Shown here: piece by piece, positions 1 to 12,786 of the stretch | Layout of the letters: every line of letters begins with the position of its first letter | Numbering within the stretch: position 1 is the stretch's first letter | Source: Ricinus communis | Taxonomy: Eukaryota; Streptophyta; Magnoliopsida; Malpighiales; Euphorbiaceae | Length of the DNA: 64,000 nucleotides | NCBI RefSeq assembly: GCF_019578655.1 | Contig: NC_063259.1 | Location: 10,382,489 to 10,446,488, forward strand | Reading direction: 5' to 3' | Made by a program: the position numbers and the translations under genes | Notes under the pieces: generated by a model | Seen by the model: the letters and a program-made list of their open reading frames with translations, nothing else | Databases searched by the model: none | Told to the model about the DNA's origin: nothing

Positions 1-813
1 ATTGTTGAGCTATAGAATATATATGTCGATAACAACTTAATAGATAAATATTATGCCATTGAAGTCATCCATCTTTTCAAATATTAAGCCACATTTACGG
101 GTGATAAAACATTGCTATAGGATACAAATGCTAATAACAACTTAATAGATCCATTAAAGTCATATTTTTTAATATATTAAGTCATATTTGTGAGAGATAA
201 GTTACTAATTCAAAATCTTTAAAGCAATTGTCTATTTATAGTGTGTTTGATTGAAATCCATAAAATTCATGAATACATTTTCAAATCCAAGATTTATTTA
301 TTTTGAATGAAATGAAAGTTAATTTAAAATTCTACATATTCAAATTTGTGTGGAATTAGTTATAACTAAACTAAATTCTACCAAAATATATAGAATTTCC
401 AAATGAATTCCACATTAGTTTGTCAATGTATTACATAAAATCAAGATATCTCTTTCAACTTTATCATTTGCGTTTCACTTCCTTTCCATGTATTTTTTTC
501 TCAAATAAAATAAATTCTATAATGGATTTCAACCAAATATAACATTGAAGTTCGAATTCAAAACTTTGATTAAATCATAATAAATCCTTATCATTTTATA
601 TCTTTTATAATAATTCTTTAAGTACTGAATTCTCTTTCGGATAGGCCCGGAAAGGAGAAGGAAGGCCGGAATGCCAACAGACGTCTATTATTGAATTCAC
701 GACCCGAGAGTACCCATTTTTTAATTTTTTTATTTATTGACATCCTACAATATGATGCAGTATTTTTCTTTTAAGAATTTCACAGGCTTATTACAACAAC
801 AAAAGAATCAAAA
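1..813. other. AT-rich intergenic DNA, no gene seen
   Basis: No open frame with family resemblance is visible on either strand. The stretch is AT-rich except for a short GC-richer patch at about 640-715 containing CCCGGAAAGG and GACCCGAGAG, which I do not recognise. It ends at the five bases TTAGT that precede the left LTR of the Athila element. Confidence 0.6.
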
Positions 814-818
814 TTAGT

Positions 819-2142
819 TGTTATGGATTTTTCTGCAAGTGTATAGGGTCACCAAGTGATATAGGATTATCAATCTAAATTATCATCCCACAAGGAATTG
901 TTGTATTTAGCACCAAAGTTTACTATAACCTTATAATAACTAAATCAAAAATTGAACTTAATTTCAATTTTAAGATTAAATTAGTAAACCTAAATAGATA
1001 AGTAAATTATAACTAAAGCAATTCAATTAAGAAATATAATCAATATATAAAAGCATCCATGGATAAGCTTCCAACACATTAACTCCTTACTAATTCAATT
1101 CAATTAATTCCTCTAACTTAACTCACTTATTTTAAAGAGAATTTATCCTAAACAAGTAAATATACTCTCTCGAGCTATATCCACCAAATCTAGATCATTC
1201 CTCGCCTACTCTTGTGATCGATTCTATTAATCTAAACCCATTAAGATTTACGGCAAATTAATAAACTTTTCAAGAACCTAAGCCTACTTTCATGGTCTTA
1301 ATAGCTCCTATTTAATATTCACATGAACTATTATTAAGCTTCCACTCTCGCTCCATCAGTTAATACCTTAGATTATTGTAAATATTAGGCCTTTATATTC
1401 ACAACAAAATCAATTCAAGAATACTAAATCAAAATAATAGTGAATTAAATATCAAAGGAACTTCATTAAATTAAATCATAAAGAAATTAAAGGGTTTCCA
1501 CCAAATCCTTAGATAAAAATAAACTAGCCACTCATATTAAGACTAAGCACTCCACAAAAGATTAACAACATATTGAAAATAGAAAATAAACAGAACATGG
1601 AAGAAAACTTTGAAAATCTTTAAGGATGTCTCCAACTTTGCAGATCTCTTCTCAAAGATGTTTTTCTCTTGAGCTTTAAGGCGTTTTTAAGTGCCAAAAG
1701 TTCTTTTTAAAACCTAAAATTGCCTCCTTTATATAGAAGACAAATCCATGTACAAATAGGAAATAAGAGCACAAACTTCGCAATAATTTGGAGTCTCCAC
1801 ATCAAGGGCATGATGCCTGCCATGGTCATGACAGAAAAGGCAGGAGGGTCAAGTGTCATGGACGTGACATAGCTCACAACCGTGATAAAAAGATTGAGAA
1901 GGTCGAGTGTCACGGGCATGACTCGTCATTTTGTTCCTTATTCTTCAAATTGTTATTTGACTCCTGAACTTCTAGCTTTACTTTCAATCGAGTCCAAAAT
2001 CTTTGAAATGACTCCAAATCCATTTGAAATAACATAAGCAAACCTAAGCATGTAGATTTACTCAATAATCATGTAATTACATAAAGTATAACAATTTAAC
2101 TCTAAAAGAACCACAGATTCTATGCATAAATTGGCCTCATCA
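819..2142 (-). repeat. 3' LTR of the first Athila element
   Basis: The sequence matches 4961-6313 through most of its length, with scattered substitutions and indels. On the minus strand it begins TGATGAGGCC and ends in ACA. The element's polypurine tract (minus-strand AAGTGTGGGGGAATT, 2143-2157) lies directly outside its start. A TATA motif on the minus strand lies at about 1727-1736. It also carries the CACGG/CCGTG-rich segment (about 1800-1920) shared with the other LTR. Confidence 0.88.
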
Positions 2143-2869
2143 AATTCCCCCACACTTGAGTTTTTGTTTATTCTCAAGCAAAAGAAAATAAGAAAAATAT
2201 AAAAACACATATCAACAATGTGTTGAAGAGAAATTGAAAATTAAATGAGTAACATGTGCAAGGGACCTCGAAGATTCTATAAATAATTACACTGCTTATC
2301 TCAAACTTTTCAACTCTAACAACCCAGAGCACAATATTAGGAATCAATATGATTATGAAAAATAATCTAAAACATATGCACATAAATTAAGAAGCAAAGT
2401 CCTTGTTGCCCTTCAGATAGGCATATACCCTTTCTCAATTTCTAAAATATAAGAGACACAATTTCATAAGTAAGAATATCCAATCTATCTCCACTAATTT
2501 GACCGTACTTTCAAGAAAATCATTAGGACTTGTTATTGGCTTGTAACGAGGTATTTGGCCTAAGTGTAAATTAAGAAATAAGGATAATAAAAGACTCAAA
2601 GTGGACAAATTCAATTTATTAAGAAAATTGTAAGTTTATCAATAATGATAATAATGTCCCTGTCTCAAACATAATCAACACATGACTTGCCTTAATAAAA
2701 TAAATAATTCTAAATCCATCACATGAGGGATTTCTCAATAATTCAAGCTCAAGGTGCACTTTTTCTTGATAAGCACCATTTAGAATTCACATACTATATT
2801 ATTTTATTCTTCATTTTTTTGAAACAGTTTCTCTCATTCTTTTTAACTTCCCTCTATATCAACTAAATA

Positions 2870-3095
2870 ATGATAAAGGCTTTAAGCTCACCAAGTCTCA
2901 ATCTCTTATAAACAAATAATGGTGTTAAACTTATACTAGTACCAAGATCACATAAATTCTTACTAAAACATGTATCACCAATAGTAATAGGGATAGAAAA
3001 GCTCCTTAGATCTTTAAGCTTAGGTGGAAGCTTATTTTGAATTAAAACACTACATTATTCAGTAAGTGCTATAGTCTTAAGCTCATCAATGTTCA
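2870..3095 (-). pseudogene. Athila aspartic protease fragment (5' part)
   Basis: A minus-strand frame here encodes LPPKLKDLRSFSIPITIG followed by CDLGTSISLTPL, which matches the start of the Athila retropepsin domain with the catalytic Asp in D-L-G. One in-frame TAA interrupts the start. The fragment ends in a stop after about 75 codons and no RT, RNase H or integrase follows before the 3' LTR, so the rest of pol has been deleted. Bases 2143-2870 between it and the LTR hold no recognisable gene. Confidence 0.72.
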
Positions 3096-3249
3096 TCTTC
3101 TTAGATAGCCAAAGCTTCAGCAAATGGAATGGTAATGTTAAGTTGCTTAAATATCTCCTTGAAACTGTTATATTTTTTGTTCACTTTTCTTTTTGAAGCC
3201 TTTATGGAAAAGGAATGAAGGGTACATAAGACATGACTATTGGTGCTGG

Positions 3250-4810
3250 ATTCTTTTCATTTTCTTTTTTAGTACTTTCTTTCTTTCTTCTTTTGTAGGG
3301 AAGCTTCCTTAGCTTGAGCATCTATAGCTTTATGTTGCTTTCTTGGAGGTAAATCATCTCCAACTCCCACATCAATCTCAACTCCACTCCTCAATGTAAT
3401 CGCCTTACATTGCTCCCTCGGATTAACCTTCACATCACTTAGAAATGCTTCGGGTTGTCTAGTGCTCATCACGCTTCCCAATTGCCTTACTTGCATTTCA
3501 AGATTCTTGATGGATGCTTATTGATTACTGAATTGAGTTCTAGCTTCCATCATGAAGTCTTATGTGGTTTAGGCAAGATTTGCAATAAGATCTTTTATTG
3601 ATTGCTTCTTCTTGTACTGTTGTTGAGGCATGAACCTTTGATTTCTCCTCTGGAAACTAGATAAAGCATTAAGACTTGAGCTACTTCCTTGATCTGTCTA
3701 TGAATAATTAAGATGGTTCTTTCTTGTTGGATTATATGTATTAGAGTGGAGATTAAATTATCGGTTGGAAGGTCTTTGGAAATTGCCAATGTAATTAGCT
3801 TGCTCTTGACTAGTCATCCCATATTGGCATTTGGTATATGCATGTCCTCCACCACACAACTCATAACTCACCACTTGAGTAAAAACGACATTCATATTCA
3901 TTTGATCCATTTCTCTTAGACAAGACATCTAGTTTAGCATTAATCGTGCTAACCCCATCTATTTCATGGATACCAGCAACTTTACTTGAACCCTTTCTTT
4001 CATTATTCTATTGGTGGTTATTGGATACCATCATCTTAATCAGTTGTAGGGCATCTTTTTGTGGTCTTTGTTAACAAGTCTCCACCTACAACTGCATCTA
4101 ATGTTATCCTTACTGTATGAAACACACTATTATAGAAAGTTTGGAGTAGCATCCAATCAGCAAAACCATAATGTGGGCACCTTCTCTACAGCTCCTTGAA
4201 TCACCCCAAGCTTCATAAAGAGATTCATATTCCTTTTAGTAAAAACTAGCTATTTGTTGATGAACCTCAATCATTTTACTAAGAGGAAAATACTATGTGA
4301 AAAAAGCTTGAGATAATTCCTCCATATAGTAAATGAATTCACTACACAGGAAGTCAACCAAGACTTAGCAAACCTTGTAAGAGTAAAAGGAAAAGCTCTA
4401 AGTCTTATAGCATCATTACTTACCTCACTTATCTTGAATGTTTTACACTTTTCTAGAAAATCATTGATGTGAGCTATGGGATCTTCCACAGGTCTCCCTC
4501 CAAATTGCCTTTGTTCCAGCATCTAGATTGTACTCGACTTGGTCTCAAGATTATTATTATTGATTGAAGGATAAACAATGCTCGAGTGCAATCCCTTGGG
4601 ATTAGGCATCCCATACTTATATAAAGTCATCCTTGCAGGGCCAACAAGTCATATAATAGTTAAAGGTCGATCTTGATTTACTCTTCCATTACCATTAGCT
4701 CCATTGGCAACATTGTCCACTTGTTCAGCTATCTCTCTTTGTTCTTTTCTACTTTGTCTTAAAGTCTGCTCAATCTAAGGATCAAACTCTACCAATTGTT
4801 GATTTCTAGT
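3250..4810 (-). pseudogene. Athila gag pseudogene
   Basis: This is the decayed nucleocapsid gene of the first Athila element. The best preserved piece is 4271-4522, which carries the retrotransposon gag domain (motifs DPIAHINDFLEKCKTFK and DAIRLRAFPFTL). Reading then shifts frame, with stops, through a region including YESLYEAW at about 4215 and ends in the segment with REQCKAITLRSG at about 3400, a hallmark of Athila gag C-termini. Several frameshifts and stops separate these pieces. The gene lies immediately downstream of the 5' LTR in the sense of the element, as expected for gag. Confidence 0.8.
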
Positions 4811-4937
4811 AATTTGTATGCATTAGAAAAGTACCTATAAATAAATTAACTATAAAGAAATAAGTAAAAAGAAAAATTAAATGGTGATATAGGAATACAA
4901 GTTATAACTATAATTGGTGAAAACATCAAATACAATT

Positions 4938-4954
4938 TCCCGACAACAGCGGGA
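4938..4954 (-). other. Degenerate primer-binding site (tRNA-Asp type)
   Basis: Just inside the 5' LTR, the plus strand reads TCCCGACAACAGCGGGAA where the second Athila element has the intact 3' end of tRNA-Asp (CCCCGGCAACGGCGCCA at 54227-54243). Several positions have changed, so priming from this copy is unlikely. Confidence 0.65.
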
Positions 4955-4960
4955 AATACT

Positions 4961-6313
4961 TGTTAAGGATTTTCTTGCAAGTGTACAAGGTCACTAAGTA
5001 ATATAGGATTATGAGTCTGAATTATCATCCCACGAGAAATTGTTGTATATAGCACCAAAGTCTATTATAACTTTATACTAACTAAATCAGAAGTTGACTT
5101 GATTTCGGTTTTAAGATTAAATTAGTAAGAATTATTAAATAAGTAGATCATAATTAAAGCAATTCAATTAAGCATCCAAGGAAAAGCTTCCACCATATTA
5201 ACCCCTTACTAATTCAATTCAATTAATTCCTCTAACTTATCTCACTTATTTTGAAGAAAATTCACCCTAAAGTAGTAAATATACTCTCTCGAGCTATATC
5301 CACCGTATCTAGATTATTCCTCGTCTACTCTTAGGATCGATTCTATTAATCTAAACCCATTAAGATTTATGGCAAATTAATAAACTTCTCAAGAACCTAA
5401 ACCTACTCTCATAGTCTTAATAGCTCCTATTTAATATTCCCATGCACCAGTATTAAGCTTCCAATCTTGCTCCATCACTTAATATCTTAGATTATTGTAG
5501 ATATTCGGCCTTTATATTCACAACACAATCAATTTAAGAATACTAAATCAAAATAATAGTGAATTAAAAATCACAGAAACTTCATTAAATTATATCATAA
5601 AGAAATTAAAGGATTTCCACCAAATTCTTAGATAAAATAAGCTAGCCACTCATATTAAGACTAAGCATTCAATAAAAGATTAACAACATAATGAAAATAG
5701 AAAACATACAAAAGATGAAAGAAAAAGTCTGAAAATCTTTAAGGATGTCTTCAACTATTGATCTCCAAACAAAATCCTTAAGTCCTAGCTTGCAAATCAC
5801 TTCTCAAAGATGTTTCTCTCTTGAGTTTTAAGGTGTTCTTAAGTGCCAAAAGTTCTTTTCAAAGCCTTAATTGCCTTCTTTATATAGGAGACAAATCCAT
5901 GTACAAATAAGAAATAAGAGCATAAAATTCGAAATAATTTGGAGTCTCCGCATTATAGGCGTGATGCCTATCATGGCCATGATAGAAAGGTCAGGAGGGT
6001 CAAGTGTCACGGGAGTGGCATAGCTCACTGCCGTGAGAAAGATTGAGAAGTTCGAGTGTCACCGGCGTGACACACGTCACAGCCGTCAGACGTCTATTTT
6101 GTTCCTTTGTTTGGTAAATGACTATTTGACCCTTGAACTTCTAGCCTTGCTTCTAATCGAATCTAAAATCTTCAAATCACTCCAATTCCATCTAAAATAA
6201 CACAAGCAAACCAAAGTTTGTAAATTCACTCAATAAACATGTAATTATACAAAGAATTAGAACAATTTAACTCTAAAAGAACCATATATTCTATGCATAA
6301 ATTGGCCTTATCA
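4961..6313 (-). repeat. 5' LTR of the first Athila element
   Basis: This is the partner of the LTR at 819-2142. On the plus strand it runs from TGTTAAGG to CTTATCA, so on the minus strand it starts TGATAAG and ends AACA, the usual TG..CA ends. It is about 30 bp longer than its partner because of small indels, including an extra segment near 5755-5790. The divergence between the two indicates an old insertion. Confidence 0.88.
5877..5888 (-). promoter_or_regulatory. Predicted TATA box of Athila 5' LTR
   Basis: The minus strand reads TCCTATATAAAGAAG here, a TATA motif followed by the short purine stretch usual in plant LTR promoters. The same motif is kept in the other LTR at about 1727-1736. 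Transcription would run leftward into gag. No expression evidence is available from sequence alone. Confidence 0.5.
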
Positions 6314-6412
6314 ATAGTCCATCCGACATTAACTCTTACCATATTTAATTTGTACAAGTACGTCAAAAAAATTTGTATTTTTATCCTTTCTTTACAAAGA
6401 TAACAGGATTTT

Positions 6413-6433
6413 CTTATTATTATTATTATTATA
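6413..6433. repeat. (TTA)7 microsatellite
   Basis: The sequence is an uninterrupted run of about seven ATT/TTA units in AT-rich DNA beside the right flank of the first Athila element. Confidence 0.85.
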
Positions 6434-8865
6434 TTAATTTTTCTACACATACATTGCACGTGATTTTAATATTTAAACTCATTATTATTGATTTAATAGA
6501 AGATAAAAAAATTAAGAAAATAAGAATTAGGTAGTATGTCAGATATTTGTAATCTCCATAATTATTTACTAATTATAAATTTCATTTAAATATAAATTAC
6601 TAATCTCATGAAAGATATATCTTTAATATGGTTTCTTATATAATATTTTCAAGAAGATTCATATTTTTATCAAGTTTTAATTGTTTATTTGTTAGTTAAT
6701 TTAATAAAATCTCCAATAAGTTAAATTTTAGTTTATGAGTTCTTTATCCTATAAATATCTTAACTAATAAATTATGATTTAATCAATCATAATAAGTAAT
6801 ATGCATATAATATGAAAGAGTTTTTTTTTAGTAAATTTATTTGTCTATCCTTTCAATTTCTTATAATAATAATTAGTAATTAAAATTCATTATTGTAAAT
6901 AAAATAAAATATAATTATTTTTAAAATTTAAAATTATAAGAATTTCAATATATTTCTTAAACTACAATATTGATCTAAATAATATTCTTTCTTTTAAAAT
7001 AGATTGACCCATGTGTTATATTTATAAATGCAGTAATTAAATTATTAGATTTGATTAAGATAAATACTTATCAAATTTAAAATTATAAGCACTTTCAATA
7101 TTAAAGAGTAAATATTTTTTTCAAATTATAATAACATTTGTTTAAATTTTATATTATTTTTATAAATAGAAGAATCTATTTATTATTAATAAAAATATTT
7201 TTCTTTTTTAAAGCTAATGATAAATAAGTTGTCATGATCTTTAGAATTCAAATAATGTTTACTGCTTAATATGTGCACCGTCTAATATTTATCTCTTAAA
7301 AAAATTATTAATTTATATAGAATTATAATTATAGGATTATTTAATTTTATATTAATTTCATATCCTAACAAAAGATAAATTAAAAATATTTGAGTTCTAC
7401 TGTCCGCAAAAATTTATTTTAAGAATAAAATTTCTTTTTATTGTGTTTCAACTCACTATTATCAATCTTTTTTCTCTTAATTTTGTATAAACTATTTTCT
7501 ATCTAAAAATAACAAGCTTTAATAAATTAAATCATAACTAATTAGCAAATATTTTAATATCGAATTATACATATAATATATTATTGGTACAAAATGTACT
7601 TAGTTTATTTTATCCACATGCGATGCATGTAAATTTTAATAATTAGGCTCATAATATTTGTCATATACTAAAAAATACAGTAAATATTAAAATATTACTC
7701 ATACAATAAAAGATAAAATGAATTTTAATAATTAGGATTATTATTATTCAAATAATAAAAGAAAAACTACTATTTAATTTAAGAAAATAGTATTATTGAT
7801 GTAAATTGTAAAATAAAAGCTAAAGAACAACAAAATAAATATATAGATAGTTTTTAAAATAATTTATTTCAACCATAATAACGAATTTGTATTATGCATT
7901 TTAATTGCAAAATTAATATTAAGTAGTTTATATAGTGCTAAATTGTATTTAAATTAGATTTTGACCAATATGAGACTAACATAAATCAATTAGATCATTA
8001 CCACTACTATTACTGGAATTAGTATTATTATTGTTATTATATCTTTTCATTTTAATATAGCTATAAGTACATTTATATTTAGTTATAAGAACCAAGATTC
8101 AACATTTAAAATTTAAAATTTTTTAAATTAGATTTATTGTTTATTTTATTTTATCATTACTTAATCTGAATCTATCAATAATCTTTATTTAGAATTTATT
8201 ATAAAATTTTTAGAATTATGTGTCAAGAGCTTATGAGAGATGATTTATTCTTTCACATTTGTAGATTTCAATTTTCTATTTATTTTTGACCCTATAAAAG
8301 ATTTAGCGTTATGTAAGATTAAATTTACTTGTTTTATATTCAAATAAACAAATGGAGTTAAAATAAATTATATAATTTTTTTAATAGAATTAGACTTTTG
8401 AAATAGATTTATGTTTAATAAATTAATAATATTATTTATTATTAAATTAAATTAATAAAAAAATACATTGATCCAATTAATTAAAAAAAATAAAATCTTT
8501 AAATATAAGAAGAGCACTGAAACTTATGTTTTTCTCATATTTTTCTCTATCCTCCCTTTTGGAAGTAAAGCACATGAGTCATTATCGCAATGAATGTCCA
8601 CTCCATTGACATATTTTTTACAAGAAAACTTGCAAATAAACAAACTTTCGTTATATTACATCTGATGTAATATATTATAATCGCATAGCATTATATAATA
8701 TTATATGTTATCAATTAATTAACTTATTCATTTTAATAAAATTAAAATAAAGTTTCATTTATGTTTAATAAATTATTATTTTTTTATTAATAATATTAAT
8801 TTACAAAAATAATTAATAAAATTATTTTAATAGATGTATCTATCTTTTGATCATATTTTTATAAA

Positions 8866-8908
8866 TAATATAATAATAATAATAATAAATTATGATTATT
8901 ATTATTTA
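8866..8908. repeat. AAT repeat with inverted ATT repeat
   Basis: A run of AAT units (about 8866-8888) is followed after a few bases by ATTATTATTATT (about 8893-8906). The two halves are complementary and could extrude as a short AT-only hairpin. It may be simple slippage of trinucleotide units. Confidence 0.6.
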
Positions 8909-9229
8909 TCTTTCATAGCATTTATATATAATATACTAATTTTTAAAATTTAAAATTTTTTTAATATATGTATATAATTTTTTATACGTAGAATTTTTAT
9001 TTTGACATATATATTATTTTTGACACATAAGATTTAAATTTATTGGTAATTTTTTTAATAATTTATTTAATTAATAAAATTTTAAAAATAAAAAATATTT
9101 AAAAATAATTAGTTTGTTATTATTTTTAAAATTATTGTAAATAAATATTAAATATTAAATAATTAATTAAATTATATTTATAATACCCTATTTGTAATTA
9201 AAAGCTGAATTTATTAGCACATTTTAAGT

Positions 9230-9780
9230 GCAGCAAATCCTTTCTGTAAAAGAAGAACAGAATAGAGGGGAACAGTGTGGTGGATATTTTATTTTTTAGT
9301 GAATTTATTTTAATCAAAAGGTTTGGAATCCATTGATGATTGACGGTCCAAGATTGCGTGCCTAGAAACTAAAGGAGTAAAAAAAGAATACAGGAGAAGA
9401 GGTGGGCCCATGTGATAAAAGAGCACATTTATCATACAACAGTTGATGACTTCAAGGGGGACCCATCTCCATCTGAACAAATCTACCTGGCACACCGTCA
9501 CTTCTGCTTTTTCTTTTTGTTAATTTTCTCTTTTCCCTTTCTTTTTTCTGCCATCGAAGCTACTTTTCCTTCCCTGTTCTTATAATTATTACTATTATTA
9601 TAAATTATTATTCTCGATTCTGTTGTTAAGTCATTCATCTCCGAGTCCCCTTCAATCCCTTTCCCTTAAAATATCATTTTCATATGATCAGTAAAGCTGC
9701 AGTAGCAACTTTAGATGATTACAAACTAAAATCTTTGACTGCTCTCTCTCTCTCTCTCTCTCAAAGTTCTATTATCACCA
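9230..9780. promoter_or_regulatory. Promoter/5'-leader-like island without a gene
   Basis: This patch differs from the AT-rich surroundings. It has GACGGTCCAAGATTG and GGTGGGCCCATG words of the kind seen upstream of plant genes, pyrimidine-rich tracts (TTTCTTTTTGTTAATTTTC) and a (CT)10 run at 9742-9762. An ATG in a good plant context (ATCACCATGC) follows at 9780 but its frame closes after about 43 codons with no recognisable domain. It may be the upstream part of a gene cut off by transposons, or chance. The orientation is uncertain, plus being favoured by the CT run ahead of the ATG. Confidence 0.3.
9742..9762. repeat. (CT)10 microsatellite
   Basis: The sequence is an uninterrupted CT run of 21 bases. 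Such runs are frequent in plant 5' leaders, which fits the promoter-like island around it. Confidence 0.9.
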
Positions 9781-10839
9781 TGCAGCTAAAATGGACAAAA
9801 AGAAACCACATTTCATGTAACTTTTATTCGCCTTATATATTATGTCGAAGAAAATTAGTAAAACATGTTTGTATTCAGCCACAATCCCAAAAGGAGGATT
9901 ATCGCTGACGAAGAAATAGAAAATTAGGACATTTGGGACATAAAAGAGTATGAATTGCAATTTTTAATTAACTCTTCTAAAAAGGTAAGTGTAAAACCAT
10001 TTTAAATTATATAATTAGTTTTTTGAGATTAATTCATAAGAAAAAAGAAATTAAATATATATTAAAATATATATCTAATTGGCTCAAAAAGAGATTTTAA
10101 AGATTTATATATAAAAGGATGCAGAAATAGAAAATTTAGGCTCAAATAAAGAAAGCTTAAATTATTCTTTCTTAAAAGCATATGTTATTATTTGGCCTAA
10201 ATAAATTGAATTTTTTGTTCTAAAATTGATCAAATTCTAGAAAATTAAAAAATAAGTAGAAGCCCGATCTAAGCAAGTATATATATAAAGGCCATTTTTT
10301 CAAAAGAAAGAAACGTATATCTCAAATTATAAGTCATAACACTATTGGCTCTATTTAAAATTAAATGAGTACCTAAAGTTTAAAAATAAAAGATAAATAT
10401 CAAATTACTCATAAAATAGCTTATCATTGGTCCTAAGTGTATATTCATTCAATTTAAAACAATTTTCAAGGTAATTGATATTAATAAAAAAAAAACCAAA
10501 CTAACATAAAAACTACTGTAATAATTAAAAAAATCACATGATGCTAAACAAGAGTTCCTCTCACATTTAAACATGACATTGTCCTTAATGACATAAAAGC
10601 AAATTATTAAAAAAAAGGAAAGAGAATGAGAAAACTCCCCCTTTAATTGGTGTGCTTCTCTTTTTATTAATGTTGGTTAGGATATATTCTTCACCAAAAT
10701 AATTTTAAACCTATAAAAAGACAATGAGATACTGAAAGACAATCAATCAATATAAAATTAGATAAATATACAACTAAATAAAATAAATATAAAAAAAAAA
10801 AGGTTAGCTTGCCTCTTAACTAGCGCTTATTTATAGTCT
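9781..10839. other. AT-rich intergenic DNA, no gene seen
   Basis: Short open frames on both strands here have no recognisable domain or repeat signature. There is a run of A at about 10789-10801. Confidence 0.55.
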
Positions 10840-11160
10840 TTAGCTCGACTATACTTCCTCTTTTTCTTTCTTTAAAGTGATTCTTTTAACTTCTTCCTCC
10901 ATACCTTGCTAGTGACTCTTTGGAAGTCTATAAAACTAGCTCTCCTTTTCTTTTTTAACTTTCCAAGACTCATTGGATGGGGTTTACAGTTAAAAACATC
11001 AACTCTACAACAATTATCAATGAAAGGTGAATTCTTTGTAGCCTCGATGATATTGAACTTTACCACTTCATCAGATAGTCAACATACTATTCTTGACATC
11101 AATAACAACTCCAATAGTTGCCAAGAAAGGTCTTTCCAAAATAAGAGAGCTAACTAGGCC
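10840..11160 (-). pseudogene. Athila-type aspartic protease fragment
   Basis: On the minus strand the right part (about 11157-11080) reads ILERPFLATIGVVIDVKNS, the C-terminal ILGRPFLAT signature of Athila retropepsins. After a stop and a frame change the left part (11066-10872) continues with KFNIIEATKNSPFIDNCCRVD, the usual downstream segment. No LTR, gag or RT belonging to it was found nearby, so it is an isolated scrap of an old element. It is not part of the neighbouring Tat region, which uses the opposite strand. Confidence 0.65.
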
Positions 11161-12786
11161 CTAAAATTGGATTAGATTTTGGGTTAAAATAATAGTTTGG
11201 TCAAATGGTTTGATGACTAGGATAGTGACTTGTCAATTCTTTAAAACACGTGTTAGTTTAATATTGGATGCTTTAGACATATCATTATTTTAGTAAATTA
11301 AACCACTAAATTTTAGATAAGTAATCATTTTGCTACTTAACTTAAAGTTAAATGACTGTAATGAAATAAAAAAAAAGATATATGACCAAAATAAAACTTA
11401 GTATAAAGTTAAGTGACCTTGAGTATAAATATCTTGCTTTATATATTTTGGTTGCTTATATCAAATGATTTTAGATTGTCAGTATTGTTTATTAGGATTG
11501 TAATTGGACCGAGTCGAGCCGCACATCAACAAGTTTAGGATTGGTCTATTTAATTTTGGTAGAGGCTTAATGTCATTAGGCCTAAATAATATCAAATCAA
11601 CATTAAAACCTATTGAACAGTAACTAAACGTGCTCATCAAGGAACATAATATGACCTATAAAGGTAATTAAAATCCTATATTTAGAAAATATGCCATAAG
11701 AATGGAAGCTTGAATCTTCTGTGAGCTTACCTTGTGTGGGGTAAATCTTAGCCCATAGGGCAAGCTTAAAGAAGCTTAGAGCTTCTATTTTTGTAGCTTT
11801 TCTTCATAAAACACAACCCTTTAACTTAATGCAAATGTAGAATATGGTCAAATAAATTAAATATATATCTAAAGCAAGTTTAATATGAAATTTTAGCCCT
11901 CGGAGCAATACCTTTTGATAAATCAAGAAAAAGAGTGACTTTGGATAGAAACGGATTTGCTCAAGCTCTTAGGACACTAAGATGCAGCAAAACACTTTTA
12001 GAATGACTAGACAAGACCTACAAAATGAAAAATGTGAGTGGAAAATGGAGGCTTTGTAATTTTAATGTTGAATGGAATAAAGGTCTTAAAGTGATAGCTA
12101 TGGGTGTTTGGACTATAAAAGTGTGGATTTGGAGGTTTCTAATTTTTTTTGTGGCTAGGGTAACTTGAAAGAGAGGACTTGAGATTATTCTTGGAGCTTG
12201 GGATGCTTTTGGTAATGGGTATTAGAATGATGGTTTAGGGAATGTATGGAAAATGATAAAGGGAAGGTGTTTAGGGTTTTTTAGTGAGTTGTGGGAAAAG
12301 AAGAGTTATTGGATAAATCTATGAGCTAAGTTTTCTTTTTAGGATCAAGAGAGTATATATGGCTAGTGTTTTTGGGAATAGAAAAAATATGATTATATAT
12401 GAAGGCATTAGGGTTTTTGAGGGTTTTTCTGTTTCTAATTTTAATTGGTTGATGTCATTTAAGGGTCAAGGATTCGATTTTGTGTTTTTAGGAGTAAGAG
12501 AGATAAAGGCATGCGTCCCTAGAAAGAATATGCCTCCTAGGTTCACATTTCAAGGATGATTGCCTTCTAAAGCCTTACTTAGAACTTGGGGTAATTGCCT
12601 AACCCATATGGGCTTAGCTCAAGGCTTGGGCCATGCAAATATTACTAAGCCCACGTGGTTTAGGCTTTAGCCCATGTGATGTAAGGTGGATCTTCATAGG
12701 GTTTTAGGGGTTTTGAGGCCTCGGTTAGCGATTTTGGATTTTAAGGTCTCAAATCAAGGTATTTGGGTTTCTAAGGTCTCGGTTGG
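11161..12786. other. Unassigned intergenic stretch
   Basis: I recognise no gene. The segment from about 12590 to 12690 is rich in CCCATATGGG, AAGCCCACGTGG and AGCCCATG words that partly pair with one another. The open frame at 12359-12559 (66 codons) has no known motif. It may be older transposon debris flanking the Tat LTR. Confidence 0.4.

Larger units (their letters stand above)
819..6313 (-). mobile_element. Athila-type Ty3/gypsy LTR retrotransposon, internally deleted
   Basis: Two homologous LTRs (819-2142 and 4961-6313) flank a 2.8-kb interior. The element reads right to left: 5' LTR at right, degenerate tRNA-Asp-type primer site, gag remnant, start of protease, purine-rich tract, 3' LTR at left. 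The five flanking bases are TTAGT on the left and ATAGT on the right, a 4-of-5 target duplication. Reverse transcriptase, RNase H and integrase are absent, so the copy is non-autonomous. Assignment to Athila rests on the tRNA-Asp-like primer site, the gag motif CKAITLRSG, the protease motif similar to DLGASINLMP, and the GGGGGAATT tract beside the 3' LTR. Confidence 0.88.
6319..9200. other. AT-rich intergenic DNA, no gene seen
   Basis: The stretch is very AT-rich with short homopolymers and trinucleotide runs. Stops are dense in all six frames and I see no exon-like or element-like signature. The two notable runs, a TTA microsatellite and an AT-only inverted repeat, are listed separately. Confidence 0.65.

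Noticed and set aside
9684..9908. 74-codon frame downstream of the promoter-like island
   Set aside because: It begins upstream of the CT run and has no domain or splice-site continuation; the better-placed ATG at 9780 gives only about 43 codons.
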